Below, piece after piece: positions 1 to 10,559 of a DNA stretch of 64,000 bases. The DNA comes from Microvelia longipes (lineage: Eukaryota > Arthropoda > Insecta > Hemiptera > Veliidae). The stretch spans positions 7,525,791 through 7,589,790 of the forward strand of contig JACMZG010001913.1 of NCBI GenBank assembly GCA_018340805.1. Reading direction: 5' to 3'. Under the pieces are notes generated by a model. The model saw nothing but the letters and a program-made list of their open reading frames with translations. It did no database searches and was not told where the DNA came from. Numbering within the stretch: the first letter of the stretch is position 1; each line of letters begins with the position of its first letter. The position numbers and the translations under genes are program-made.

Positions 1-59
1 AAAAGACAAAAATGAGTATTCTTAAATAAAATGGGAACATGCTTAATAAAAATAAATGT

Positions 60-235
60 TTTGTATAAATAATAAATACGACATGTATTAACATGATTTT
101 TGTTGGATCATAAAGTTAAGTAACGTGTTGTTTTGGTGAATTGTATACTGAGGACGAGCGAAGCGAGTCCGCAGTTGTGAGAATGAACGTAGCGAATCCG
201 ATGGAATTACAAAAGTTTCGAGGTACCCAATGTTT
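60..235 (+). mobile_element. Right-end fragment of the 5S-tailed element
   Basis: The stretch from the 5S-like core (GGATCATAAAGTTAAG at 104-119) through GAGGACGAGCGAAGCGAGTCC to the GTACCC end matches the right part of the better copy at 44.03-44.82 kb. Here the 5S core is degraded after its first 20 bases. No coding capacity is visible. The 5S resemblance rests on the better copies at 8.0 and 44.6 kb. Confidence 0.65.
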
Positions 236-379
236 TGTCTACATTGACCTCTTCGACAGCTTGTTCCTTAGCGGTAATCACTCTTTCCACCTGCGAGTAT
301 CTTACTCTATTACTCGAGTGTGCCCACTAACTGACCCTATCGGATACGTCCTCCAATAATATATATAACTATAAATATT

Positions 380-655
380 ATTAAGATTTAGGTCTTCCGG
401 TGGTGACAGCGTCAATGTAGATAAAGAATCCGACGTTTCGCTTCCACTGTGGGAGGCATCTTCAGGGATGTAGGAGATCGTGGATAGAAACACAATGCTC
501 GTTTAGTTTTGTAGAGCATTGTGTTTTAATGGACATCTATAATATCCATGATATCTTACATCCCTGAAGATGCCTCTCACAGTGGAAGCGAAACGTCGGA
601 TTCTTCATCTACATTGACGCGGTCACCACCGGAAGACCTAAATCTTCATGACAAT
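380..655. repeat. Inverted repeat of Penelope-like (pLTR) type
   Basis: Two arms of roughly 95-100 bases, at about 384-477 and 550-650, are near-perfect reverse complements. Each holds the string GATGCCTC..CACAG.GGAAGCGAAACGTCGGA. The spacer holds a smaller inverted pair around the word GTAGAGCATTGTGTTT, which recurs inverted at 700-722. A snap-back structure with a CTGAAGATG...GAAACG consensus is typical of the terminal repeats of Penelope-like elements. That assignment is inference, because no protein remains in this copy. Confidence 0.55.
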
Positions 656-734
656 AACCGCGGAAGCCTACGCAGTTTATTATATTATACAAGTTTACAG
701 AAACACAATGCTCTACAAAACTCAACTGTTTGAT

Positions 735-900
735 AACAATTGATTAATTATAATATATCATTTGATACTACCGAGTTTTGCAAAACATGAATAGTTGACA
801 CAATAACATTATGTCGAATGATGGACATAACATTATGTCGAGCCATCAATAATGACGAATGTCGAATGATGGAACAGTTCCCAGATGTAGCATTGCATTT
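735..900. repeat. Short degenerate repeats
   Basis: The words ATAACATTATGTCGA and GTCGAATGATGG each occur two or three times within about 90 bases. There is no gene here. Confidence 0.5.
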
Positions 901-949
901 TGCTTGTTACATTTCCTAGGTGTCTCTCGCACAATTATATTGTATCGAT

Positions 950-1379
950 TAATTATAACTTTAACTCACTCTTAGAAGAGGTTTCAATGAGGTTACACAG
1001 AACCGCTGAGAGCATACAAATATATACTAGAGGGGGCAATACATCTCTCAATACATTGAGAGGCCTGAAACATCTTTTGGGGCTCTCAAGGGCTCTGTGT
1101 AACCTCACAGAAACCTCCTCCAAGATTTCGTCCACCCGCGCATTGTTTGTTTTGATTTGTATTTTGAACGATCTTCTCTACACGTTACTGTAATTTTGTA
1201 CTGATTATTTGATTTTATTTATAAGCGAAGGTGGTCAAGTTACTTGTTTATGTTTCAAAATTTAACCTGCAATCCCTCTCTAGTAATAATAGCTCTATGC
1301 CTGAGAGCCCCAAAAAGATGTTTCAGGCTTCTTAATCTATTAAGATATGCTATGCCCCTCTAGTTCATATATCTCTATG
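950..1379. mobile_element. MITE inserted inside another copy of the same MITE
   Basis: An inner reverse-oriented copy (1013-1299, about 287 bp) is bounded by CATA...TATG ends and by GCTGAGAG (1005-1012) and CCTGAGAG (1300-1307), a near-identical 8-bp target-site duplication. The flanks 950-1012 and 1308-1379 read through as an older copy of the same family: GGTTACACAGA...CTGAGAG, then CCCCAAAAAGATG and the end ATATCTCTATG. The 8-bp duplication suggests hAT-type mobilisation. The elements are non-coding. The two short ORFs across it follow the repeat on both strands and are not genes. Confidence 0.8.
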
Positions 1380-3240
1380 GTATTAATAATCAAAGGTGTT
1401 CAGGTTACTTTTACGATGTTTTAAAATCTATACTACATGGCTTCTCTAGTAATTATATCTCAATGTGTACGTGTTTATTTATAAAGTTAACCATATATGT
1501 ATTTGTTATATGTATACACTATTAGTATAATAATCGTTAAACAGAAACGCTTCATATGCTATACCCTAGGGTTAAAGAAGTTAAAACTCTCAAATGATAA
1601 ATTACGTTATCCAAGTGTGGGCGCCATCTTGTTGTTTTTAAAGAAAAACACTTTAAATTTCATCATTTAACTTTAATATTTATATAGTTATATTTTATAA
1701 TTTATATTGGTTTAATTTATTTGTTATAAGAGTTATAATCGTTTTCTTTAATATTTACATTTTTATTTTAATTCGTTTTTATACGTATTAAATTGGGACG
1801 AGGAGCCACTTTATAAGAAGAATAAAAACAAACAATCAGAATAAAATAAAATATTAAAGACTGTTGCGTGCCTTAATGAATAAATCATATTTAAATTACA
1901 TCTTTATTTATCGTTGAAATATTTCTCCAGTTGTTTCTTCTTTTTTTTCTTTATTTCTACCAGCGGATTCTTAAAGAAAAAATACGTTTTTGAGGTTGGG
2001 TTACAGAGAAGGTTAGGTTTGAATATTCTAAATTTCTTGAAGCCTATTGTTTATAAAATGTATATGAAGTAAAATGATTATTACCAGGGTGAGGATTGGT
2101 AATATTCTTTCCAACAACCTCCCCGATCTTTAGCACCGTTAAACCCAATAGATGGTTTACGTCATCGATGTAAACGGAAATCAATCTTGTCTACTTCATT
2201 TACGTCATTTGAACAACCTCATAAGCGTTATTTTTTGTGAAAATTCGCTAAAAAACTGAAAAGTCTTATTAATAAGTTAATTTTTTTAATTTAAAATTTA
2301 ATTAAAATGTTTTCAAAAATATTAAATTTATCATCAAATTTTATAAAATACTTTCAAACTTAATTTTGTTAAGTTTAAATTATGTTAATCAGTTTCCACC
2401 TTTTTAAAAACTAAATTTTAATTTAAACTCTTTTTTATATAATTATTGTTAAAATTTAGAAAACTTATTAAATATTTATACAACAAGTAAATATAAAAAA
2501 AAATATAATCACTTTATATTTCGTTGTAATTAAAAATAATTAATGACTTAATAAGAAACGGTTGTAGTTTTTTCTTCTTCTTCTTTAAACAGTTTTGTAG
2601 ACGTGATGGTTTTAGCGCTTAAGGGGACATAAAACTAATTATTAAAAGCATACAGCCTAAAGGTAACAAGGGTTAGAAAAGATTTTATAATGAGCTTCTC
2701 TTCCAAAAAAATGTTTTTAAAAAAATATAAAGAAGACGTCAGCTGATTTAAAATAGGATATTTTAAAGTGGCGCTTTTAACAGTTTTTGGAATTATTAAA
2801 ATACTTTAAAGGTAAAGTTAACCTGTGATGAGTGAGCAATCTTTTAATTTAAAAGTTGAAGTGATGATTTGAAACAATATCTTAAGGGTGTATTTCCGCT
2901 CAGAGAAATAATTCTAGCGCGGAAGTCGACAAGTTGGGCGAATTTCCTTAGGAACGCTTGTTTTCTTATACTCACAAATCTAATTATTGTTCAGGCTTTC
3001 TGTTTGAACTTTATATTCGGAACAGCAACACTTTTAAATAAATAAATTAGCTATATTTAAAAAAAATATTTGTTCCGAACAATACAATTGCAATAGTTTT
3101 TTATTTAAATTTGATAAATAAGTAAAAAAAAAGTAACTGATATTTCCTGGTGTGTTAACACCTTTAGCCGGACTCCATGGCCTGGATCACAGGCCATCAG
3201 GACCTAGCAGTGAGTCTTCATCTGCATGCCCTATTGCTTA
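1380..3240. other. A+T-rich stretch without recognisable gene
   Basis: Positions 1380-1465 look like a further decayed MITE end (AATCAAAGGTGTTCAGGTTAC...CTCTAGTAATTATATCT). The rest is A+T-rich with homopolymer runs. I see no ORF of note, no RNA gene and no clear repeat boundary. Confidence 0.6.
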
Positions 3241-3254
3241 TTTAATATAAATAC

Positions 3255-3256
<2 letters not shown>

Positions 3257-3351
<95 letters not shown>

Positions 3352-3364
3352 AAATATATATATA

Positions 3365-3410
<46 letters not shown>
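3257..3410. repeat. (TA)n microsatellite
   Basis: About 150 bases of almost pure TA with a few interruptions. Both strands show artificial Tyr-Ile ORFs that are not genes. Confidence 0.97.
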
Positions 3411-3412
<2 letters not shown>

Positions 3413-3886
3413 CAAAAATCCATTTATACACACATACATTCACAAATATACATACATTATTTAATGGCTTTTATTTTTGACACGATGGAGAATATTACTC
3501 TCTGATTTTAATTATAAATATTTTACAACTTTAATTTTATTACATGACTATGCCCGATGACTAGGGGCGAAATATAGTCAGTATATGGAGTAAAAAGTGT
3601 TTTTTATATGTATTCCCAATAGTGTCTTTAAATACATTATTATGGATAAAGGGAACAAAAAGAATGTGAAGTACGTTATTTAAATTTTATTTCTAATTAG
3701 CTTTTTTTAAAAAAAAATAATTTCATAATTGTTCTTAGTTGAAGTTCTCTGATTAAAAAAAGCCTGTATTTTCTAATACTAATTATGTAGGTTAAAGCTT
3801 ATTATAATCCCCAAAATTAAGAAGTTGTATATGGACGTCGAAACTATATTTATTTGCAATTTTTCTGGATTTCCAAAGTAAATGTG
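3411..3886. other. Unassigned A+T-rich spacer
   Basis: I see no gene, RNA or clear repeat between the (TA)n tract and the 53-bp minisatellite. Confidence 0.5.
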
Positions 3887-4270
3887 CACATTATCTATAA
3901 AGATATGCCGTCCAGTGTATAATCTATGGAGTAAATACACACATTATCTATAAAGATATGCCGTCCAGTGTATTATCTATGGAGTAAATATGCACATTAT
4001 CTATAAAAATCTGCCGATAAGTGTATAATCTATGGAGTAAATATACACATTATCTATAAAGATATGCCATCCTGTATTATCTATGTAATATACACATGAT
4101 CTATAAAGATATGCCGTCCAGTGTATAATCTATGGAGTAAATATACACATTATCTATAAAGATATGCCATCCAGTGTATTATCTATGGAGTAAATATGCA
4201 CATTATCTATAAAGATATACGTGCAGTGCATAATGTATGGAGTAAATATGCACTTTATCTATCAAGATAT
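3887..4270. repeat. 53-bp minisatellite, about 7 copies
   Basis: Units of the type ACATTATCTATAAAGATATG followed by CCGTCCAGTGTATAATCTATG and GAGTAAATA start at 3888 and 3941 (period 53) and continue to about 4270. There are point changes and one shortened unit near 4080. Confidence 0.9.
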
Positions 4271-4394
4271 GACTTTTGTGTAATTAAACTCTTTTTATTT
4301 AATAAAATATATTATTGCTAATTTTTTTTTGTTATAGATTCATTTTTATTTTTTGTTTGTTCTTGTTTTTAGCGGGTTAATGACGTCATAAATA

Positions 4395-4535
4395 CATATT
4401 TACACGGCAAGGGGGAGAAGAAAGTTAGGGATGTAAATATTACGTATTACGTCTCAGGGACGTAAACATTACGTATTACGTCTCTAGGGACGTAAATATG
4501 TGTTTTACGTCCCTAGGGACGTAAAACATGTTTAC
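4395..4535. repeat. Palindromic ACGTCCCTAGGGACGT cluster
   Basis: Repeats of TTACGTATTACGTCTC(TA)GGGACGTAAA run on both strands and contain a perfect ACGTCCCTAGGGACGT palindrome. The block could fold on itself. It is non-coding and its function is unknown. Confidence 0.7.
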
Positions 4536-4559
4536 GGGACTAGGTCACTACACATGAAA

Positions 4560-6770
4560 ACCTAATTTACAAATCAAGTCGTAGTTAAAAAGTGTCAACT
4601 CTCTAGCATAAATTCACAGGGAGCTACTATGATAACAACCTACTACATACATACACACAAGGAGCTACTATGAACAGACCCACTTACATACAATACACAG
4701 GGAGAGCAATACACAGGAGCTACTATATAACAGACCCACTTACATACAATACACAGGGGAACAGACCCACTTACATACATACACAGGGAGCTACTATGAT
4801 AAAGCCTACTACATACAATCACAGGGAGCTACTATGATAACAGACCACTTACATACATACACAGGGAGCTACTATGATAACAGACCACTTACATACAATA
4901 CACAGGGAGCTACTATGATAACCTTACATACCACAGGGACTATGATAACAGACCTACTTACATACAATACACAGGGAGCTACTATGATAACAGACCCACT
5001 TACATACAATACACAGGGAGCTACTATGATACAGACCTACTTACATACAATACACAGGGAGCTACTATGATAACAGACCTACTTACATACAATACACAGG
5101 GAGCTACTATGATAACAGACCCACTTACATACAATACACAGGGAGCTACTATGATAACAGACCCACTTACATACAATACACAGGGAGCTACTATGATATA
5201 CAGACCTACTAACATACAATACACAGGAGCTACATGATAACAGACCCACTTACATACAATACTACATACAATACACAGAGAGCTACATATACAGGGAGCT
5301 ACTATGATAACAGACCACTTACCATACACAGGAGCTACTATGATAACAGACCTACGTACATACAATACACATGGAGCTACTATGATAACAGACCCACTTA
5401 CATACAATACACAGGGAGCTACTATGATAACAGACCTACACATACAATACACAGGAGCTACTATGATAACAGACCCACTTACATAAATACACAGGGAGCT
5501 ACTATGATAACAGACCTACTACATACAATACACAGGAGCTACTATGATAACAGACCCACTTACATACAATACACAGGGAGCTACTATGATTAACATACAA
5601 TCACACAGGGAGCTACTATGATAACAGACCACTACATACAATACAGGGAGCTACTATGATACCTACTTACATACAATACACGGAGCTACTATGATAACAG
5701 TACATGAGCTACATAACAGACCCACATACATACACAGGGAGCTACATGATAACAGACCCACTTACATACAATACACAGGGAGCTACTATATAACAGACCC
5801 ACTTACATACAATACAGGGAGCTACTATGATAACAGACCTACTTACATACAATACACAGGGAGCTACTATGATAACAGACCACTTACATACAATACACAG
5901 GGAGCTACTATGATAACAGACCCACCTACTATGATAACAGACCTACTTACATACAATACACAGGGAGCTACTATGATAACAGACCTACTTACATACATAC
6001 ACAGGGAGCTACTATGATAACAGACCCACTTACATACAATACACAGGGAGCTACTATGAACAGACCCACTTACATACAATACCGGGAGCTACTATGATAA
6101 CAGACCTACTTACATACAATACACAGGGAGCTACTATGATAACAGACCCACTTACATACAATACACAGGGAGCTACTATGATAACAGACCTACGTACCTA
6201 TGATAACAGACCACTTACATACAATACTACTACATACAATACACAGGGAGCTACTATGATAACAGACCTCTTACATACAATACACAGGGACTACTATGAT
6301 AACAGACCTACTACATCTACAGGGAGCTACACAGACCACTTACATACAACACAGGGGATAACAGACAATACACAGGGACAGATACACAGGGAGCCTACTT
6401 ACATACAATAGTGATAACAGACCCACTTACATACAATGACTACTATGATAACAGACCTACTTACTACAATACACCTACTATACAGACTACACATACACAC
6501 AGGGAGCTACTATAACAGACCCCTTACATACAATACACAGGGAGCTACTATGGACAGGACACTTACATACAATACACAGGGAGCTACTATGATAACAGAC
6601 CCACTTACATACATACATCACCTATGACATACATACATACATCACACACACACATACAGACAGACAACACCTAAAACGGATAAATCCGGTGACATCCCGG
6701 TTTCGGATTTTTTTGCAAACACAATACTTTTCCTATATACCTACGTATAAATGGAAAAGTAAAAAGAAGT
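4560..6770 (-). mobile_element. 5S-tailed element copy expanded by a 42-bp array
   Basis: Left of the array, GTGTCAACTCTCTAGCATAA (about 4587-4606) and right of it CATACAGACAGACAAC...CCCGGTTTCGGATTTTTTTGCAAACACAA (about 6650-6725) are adjacent parts of the 5S-tailed element in reverse orientation. The undisrupted order is seen at 44.03-44.3 kb. The array therefore lies inside one TE copy. The 5S-like end is not seen here, so the copy is truncated on the left. Confidence 0.75.
4611..6625. repeat. 42-bp satellite array, about 48 unit-lengths
   Basis: The unit combines ACAGGGAGCTACTATGATAA with CAGACC(C/T)ACTTACATACAATAC. Many units lack one or more bases (for example CAGACCACTT or TACATACATAC). 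The unit matches, in reverse, the internal TE segment TCTGTTATCATAGTAGCT seen unamplified at 7412-7429. ORFs reading MITD.LTYNTQGAT and its reverse are by-products of the periodicity. Confidence 0.95.
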
Positions 6771-7252
6771 AATAAGTTTGAGTTCTAAGCGTAGAGATTA
6801 ATGTTGCTGAGATACCTTTATGGCCGTCCTCTGTCTTTAATAGAGATAACAATCTCACTGAAAAGGTCCTAAAACACCCCAAAACTCTTATACATTCACA
6901 CTATCCATTTCAAGATTAAACATTTATATTCACGCCTGCTTTTATCTTACATTAATTCCCAAGACAAATGTCTCTATTACAATAATTTATACGATATTAG
7001 GGTTTTAGGAAATGTTGAAGTCTTTACCTAAGTCTTATTTTTTAGGCTTGCAAGTATGAAAAAATATAAAACTTAGTCACGACTCACTAACATCATAAAG
7101 TAGAAGAAGAAGAGAAAGAAAACTGTTTTTGTATAATGTTCTTCATCTTCTTTCTCTTGGTTATTTATATTATTTGTTTTTATGACACTGACGATGGCCT
7201 CAGCATCATGGTGATACTCTCTACTGGTGCTTAGGTTCTTCGGATAATTGAA
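6771..7252. other. Unassigned spacer
   Basis: I see no gene or clear repeat. Confidence 0.5.
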
Positions 7253-7275
7253 TTTTTATATATATTATATATATA

Positions 7276-7326
<51 letters not shown>
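7253..7326. repeat. (TA)n microsatellite
   Basis: Nearly pure TA that abuts the left edge of the next 5S-tailed element copy. Confidence 0.95.
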
Positions 7327-7329
<3 letters not shown>

Positions 7330-7699
7330 AGGAGGTTTTAAAGACCTCCTCAGGGGTTTTCACAAAGCTGTGTGTCTGTATGTGCGTATGTGAGATAGTA
7401 TTCTGATAGTAGTCTGTTATCATAGTAGCTTCTATTGTATTTATGCTAAAAAGTTGAATCTTTGTCAAATACAGCTGTATTTGGCCTGTTTTTATGACGT
7501 CATTATCCTGCAAAAATGATTTTTATGATCGGATTGAGATTTGGTCATGTATGAGACTAACATATGTGTCAAGTTTCATTTTATTATCACCATGAGTTTA
7601 ATTTTTATCGAATGACTTATGTAAGTTTTTTTCAAAAATTGTAAAAAATTCGGAACTTTGTCTAATTGAGTTGAAATTTGGTACAAGTGTGAACCTATA

Positions 7700-7965
7700 C
7701 GTAATAATATTTAAATTATAAGCGCTAGTGGATTTTATACCATAAGGATGTAAATAAAAGTCTATCCACAAATAAATTTCAGACTGTCTGCATCCAGTCT
7801 CAAATCTTGTTTGTTCCTCTTGACAAGACTCAAGAGGAAAAATTAGCTTCTTCTCACCGGCACTGAGGATGACCTGTATTAGGTTAAAAGCAGGTTTTGT
7901 CATCATTACATTGGTTGAAATTTATTTGTGGATAGACTTATATTTACATCCTTATACGTAATAAA
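7700..7965. repeat. Penelope-type inverted repeat insertion
   Basis: Arms GGATGTAAATA(A)AAGTCTATCCACAAATAAATTT (about 7746-7781) and AAATTTATTTGTGGATAGACTTATATTTACATCC (about 7918-7951) are reverse complements. The core holds CACTGAGGATGACCTGTATTAGGTT, the GATGA..CC motif seen in other Penelope-like ends of this window. The flanking CTATACGTAATA and TTATACGTAATA look like a 12-base target-site duplication in the host TE. Confidence 0.65.
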
Positions 7966-8014
7966 TAATTACACTAAGTTTTGTTTTATTACGACAAGTA
8001 CATCCATTTTTATT

Positions 8015-8073
8015 GGATCATAAAAGTTAAGCAGCATTGAGCGTGATCAGTGTTTTATGGAAGACCGCTGAGG
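8015..8073 (+). other. 5S rRNA-like module
   Basis: GGATCATAAAAGTTAAGCAG followed by CATTGAGCGTGATCAGTG and GGAAGACCGCTGAGG aligns with the internal promoter half of eukaryotic 5S rRNA (GATCACCGAAGTTAAGCAGCGTCGGGC... then GGATGGGTGACCGC). The box-C part is more diverged here than in the 44.6-kb copy. This is a TE-borne module and not a 5S gene, because the flanking 5S stems are absent. Confidence 0.75.
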
Positions 8074-8098
8074 ATGAAACGGATATATTTACTATCTG

Positions 8099-8331
8099 CC
8101 TCCGAGGCCGTGATCGTAGGCCTTGGATCTTGGCACTGGAGGTCCGGGGTTCGCAGCCCAAGCTATGCTCTAATATTATATGAATAATTTTTGTATTAAA
8201 AAGATTTTCACCAACTTTAATTAGCTTAGAGGGTAGTAGACGCACCCCACCTGAGGTTGTTCCAGCAGGGTGAATACCCTAAGTGGCCGAGAGGCCCTAA
8301 AACGAGCATATGGTTTTATTTTTTTTTTTTG
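8099..8331 (+). mobile_element. tRNA-derived SINE (family 1)
   Basis: The 5' part CTCCGAGGCCGTGATCGTAGG followed by GGTCCGGGGTTCGCAGCCC carries tRNA-like A and B boxes. The body has CACCTGAGGTTGTTCCAGCAGG and ends GGCCCTAAAACGAGCAT plus a T-rich tail. A perfect 13-bp target-site duplication, TATTTACTATCTG (8086-8098 and 8332-8344), flanks it. It sits inside the 5S-tailed element. Confidence 0.88.
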
Positions 8332-8450
8332 TATTTACTATCTGAGCGAAGACGTGTTGAAGTGTAAATTTGGTGAAATGTAAATTCTGAGGACGAGCGA
8401 AGCGAGTCCTAAGTAGGGAGAAGTTCCCCGTACCCGATTTTTTTATTAAA

Positions 8451-9079
8451 AAAATTAACCTATATAGCCTCTCTAGTAATAACATCGCTATTTTAATGAT
8501 ATTTTTAGAGCACTGCGAGTGCTCCCTTTTATCATTGCTACCTTGTTATGAAGCATAAACCCATAGCTTAAGCAAGAATTAAATTGGTGAGCATGGAAGC
8601 ACGCATTTTAAAATATATTCGCCCAGGCTTGGGAACCTTTGCGCTCAATTATTTTACTTTCCTGTTCAATTTAAGCAAAGGAAAAAACAATCACAAAACC
8701 CATTACTCATTCTTTGTTTTTCTTTCTGTATTAAGATGTAATAAAGAAGTTTAAAAATACAAGGTAAATAAATTAAATGTTAAAGAGACTAAGACAGATT
8801 AGTTAGCGTTTTGCCCGCAGCGCTGCGTGACTTCATGCAGTACCAAAACTTCCCAAGTCCCGGATACATTTTACACCTCTCACAGGCTCTTAACAACTTA
8901 TCAATCTAACCTCTAAGAACTAGAAGGAGTATTTTTCATTCAAGTTACATTTATATTTTGTTTTGAAATTTTGGAAGCAATTTGACAAGTTCATTAACTT
9001 TTATATTTTTTACAGGTGAATAATATTTTACGAAGGCAGAAAGTTCGCCATAGATAATAAATTATAATAATGGCGAATT
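8451..9079. other. Unassigned A+T-rich spacer
   Basis: I see no gene, RNA or repeat boundary. Confidence 0.5.
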
Positions 9080-9332
9080 GACCGCCTCCGTGGCCGAGGT
9101 CGTTAGAGCGTTAGTCTTTACACTGACCTTTGACAACACGGAGGTCTGGGGTTCGCATCCCAGGTTACGCTCTCAGTTTATATAAAATTATTGTTTAGAT
9201 AAATTGTCGCCAACTTCATTAGAATACACTTTGAGCGTAACGGTTGCTACTACTACCCGAGGTTGTTCCCGCAGGGTTTATCCCTGATAAGCAAGACTCT
9301 AAACGGGCATTATTATTATTATTATTATTATT
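9080..9332 (+). mobile_element. tRNA-derived SINE (family 1), full length
   Basis: CCTCCGTGGCCGAGGTCGTTAGAGCG is a box-A-like start resembling a class II (Leu/Ser type) tRNA. GGGGTTCGCATCCC is box B. The body has CCCGAGGTTGTTCCCGCAGGG, then AAACGGGCATTATTATT with a (TTA)n tail. The flanks ATGGCGAATT (9070-9079) and ATGGCAAATT (9333-9342) are a near-identical 10-base duplication. This is the best copy of the family in the window. Confidence 0.9.
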
Positions 9333-9362
9333 ATGGCAAATTAGTAACAATACCGTTACATG

Positions 9363-9655
9363 CTTAGAGATATTATTACTAGAGAGGCCCTATAGCTTTT
9401 TGAATTTTGAAACATCGAAATAAAACCTAACTACCTTGGACTTTTAATATAATCAAATAAAGAGATATACAACACATAATACAACTCAGATAATGTCCGC
9501 GGGAAGACAAAAACAAATGATACACGATAACCTTAAATCAATCTTAAAGGAGGTTTCAATGAGGTTACCCAGAGCCCCTGAGAGCCCCAAAAAGTTGTTT
9601 CAGGCTCCTCAATGTATTAAGATATGCTATGCTCCCTCTAGTATATATCTCTATG
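9363..9655 (+). mobile_element. MITE of the CATAGAGATAT family
   Basis: The ends CTTAGAGATATTATTACTAGAG and CTAGTATATATCTCTATG are inverted. GTTACATG (9355-9362) and GATACATG (9656-9663) are the 8-bp duplication with one change. The body is non-coding and contains GGTTTCAATGAGGTTACCCAG and AGCCCCTGAGAGCCCCAAAAAG. Confidence 0.85.
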
Positions 9656-9751
9656 GATACATGAGTGAAGTTTAAAGATCCATTATAATCATAGTTTGAG
9701 AATCGTTGTTGAAAACTCTTACGAACGCCTTTTAAAACAAAGATGCTTTAA

Positions 9752-9825
9752 ATACATTTGTTCGTACACGGTGTGTACGAACAAATGTACACGGTGTGTA
9801 CGAACAAACGTACACGGTGTGTATG
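9752..9825. repeat. Short tandem repeat, about 24-bp unit
   Basis: Three units of GTACACGGTGTGTACGAACAAA follow each other. Each contains the near-palindrome GTACACGGTGTGTAC. Confidence 0.85.
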
Positions 9826-9935
9826 TCAGGGGTGCATAAGATAGCACTTGCGTCTGCCATACAGACACTCCGGGTTCGATCCCGATTAGGGTCTCTAAGA
9901 AGAGTCACCCGTGGTGTAGTGGTTAAGGTATACGC
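9826..9935 (+). mobile_element. tRNA-related SINE fragment(s)
   Basis: GGGTGCATAAGATAGCACTTG and CTCCGGGTTCGATCCCGATTAG give tRNA-like A and B boxes. A second tRNA-like head follows at once (CACCCGTGGTGTAGTGGTTAAGG). Neither folds into a full mature tRNA by eye, so these are called SINE-type relics and not tRNA genes. Confidence 0.55.
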
Positions 9936-9967
9936 GAATTTTACGAAGGTACGTATGATTTTTTTCT

Positions 9968-10541
9968 GAAAATGTACCTTAAATTATAAAGGAAAAGTAA
10001 AATTATAAAGGAAGCATAGTCTGGCTATCTAGAGTCGAGCCCTTCATATGAACGCGCTCGCTCAAAATATTAAAAAATCGCACAAATTTCAGTTTACTTC
10101 TAATAAGTGGTTCCCTGTAGGACGTGGGTAAAACATAAAGCAAAAAATTTTTAAAGCTGATGAAATTACCTGATTTTATGAATGTCATAACTAACTTATG
10201 GCATTTGTTAAATGGCCAAAAATATACACAAAAGGCACTACTTTTCAAATAAATTCGTTGACTGCATAAATTAATTATTTTTGGTGCTTTTGAAAGAGCC
10301 ATAACTTTGTTTGTAATCATCCAATTTTGATGATAAAACACTCATTTTATTGAAAATTGTATGAGTTTTAAAAAATGTTCTCTTTATGTTTGGCACTCGA
10401 TCCACAGGGAACCACTTATTACAAGAAAACTGAAGTTTGTGCGATTTTCTAATACTTTGTGCGAGCGCATTCACATGAAGGGCTCCACTCTGGATAGGCA
10501 GACTAAGCTTTTTCTTCATAATTTAAGGTATATTTTTAAAA
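9968..10541. mobile_element. Fold-back (long-TIR) element
   Basis: The left arm (9971-10110: ACCTTAAATTATAAAGGA ... CGAGCCCTTCATATGAACGCGCTCG ... AAAATCGCACAAATTTCAGTTT) and the right arm (about 10420-10538) are inverted copies, diverged by some indels. The central roughly 300 bases are unique. ORFs on both strands simply mirror the arms. It is probably a non-autonomous DNA element. I cannot name the superfamily. Confidence 0.7.
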
Positions 10542-10559
10542 AAAAAATGGTTTGAAGTA

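Larger units (their letters stand above)
7327..8450 (+). mobile_element. 5S-tailed element with two nested insertions
   Basis: In order: GTTTTCACAAAGCTGTGTGTCTG, the unamplified TCTGTTATCATAGTAGCT segment, a body shared with the 44-kb copy (TGAGATTTGGTCATGTATGAG...CATATGTGTCAAGTTTCAT), the 5S-like module at 8015-8073, then GAGGACGAGCGAAGCGAGTCC and the end CCCGTACCCGATTTTTTTA. The body is interrupted by a Penelope-type inverted repeat (7700-7960) and a tRNA-SINE (8099-8331), each with target-site duplications. No protein is encoded. Confidence 0.8.

Noticed and set aside
4834..6627. Series of ORFs with MITD..TYNTQGAT repeats and reverse-strand VAPCVLYVS repeats
   Set aside because: The 42-bp period is a multiple of three and lacks stops. 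Frames break at each indel, and the array lies inside a non-coding TE.
8015..8073. Possible genuine 5S rRNA gene
   Set aside because: Only the internal promoter half matches, the flanking stems are absent, and several copies share TE flanks.
10003..10555. ORFs of 112, 82 and 64 codons
   Set aside because: They lie in the arms of a fold-back element and mirror each other on opposite strands.
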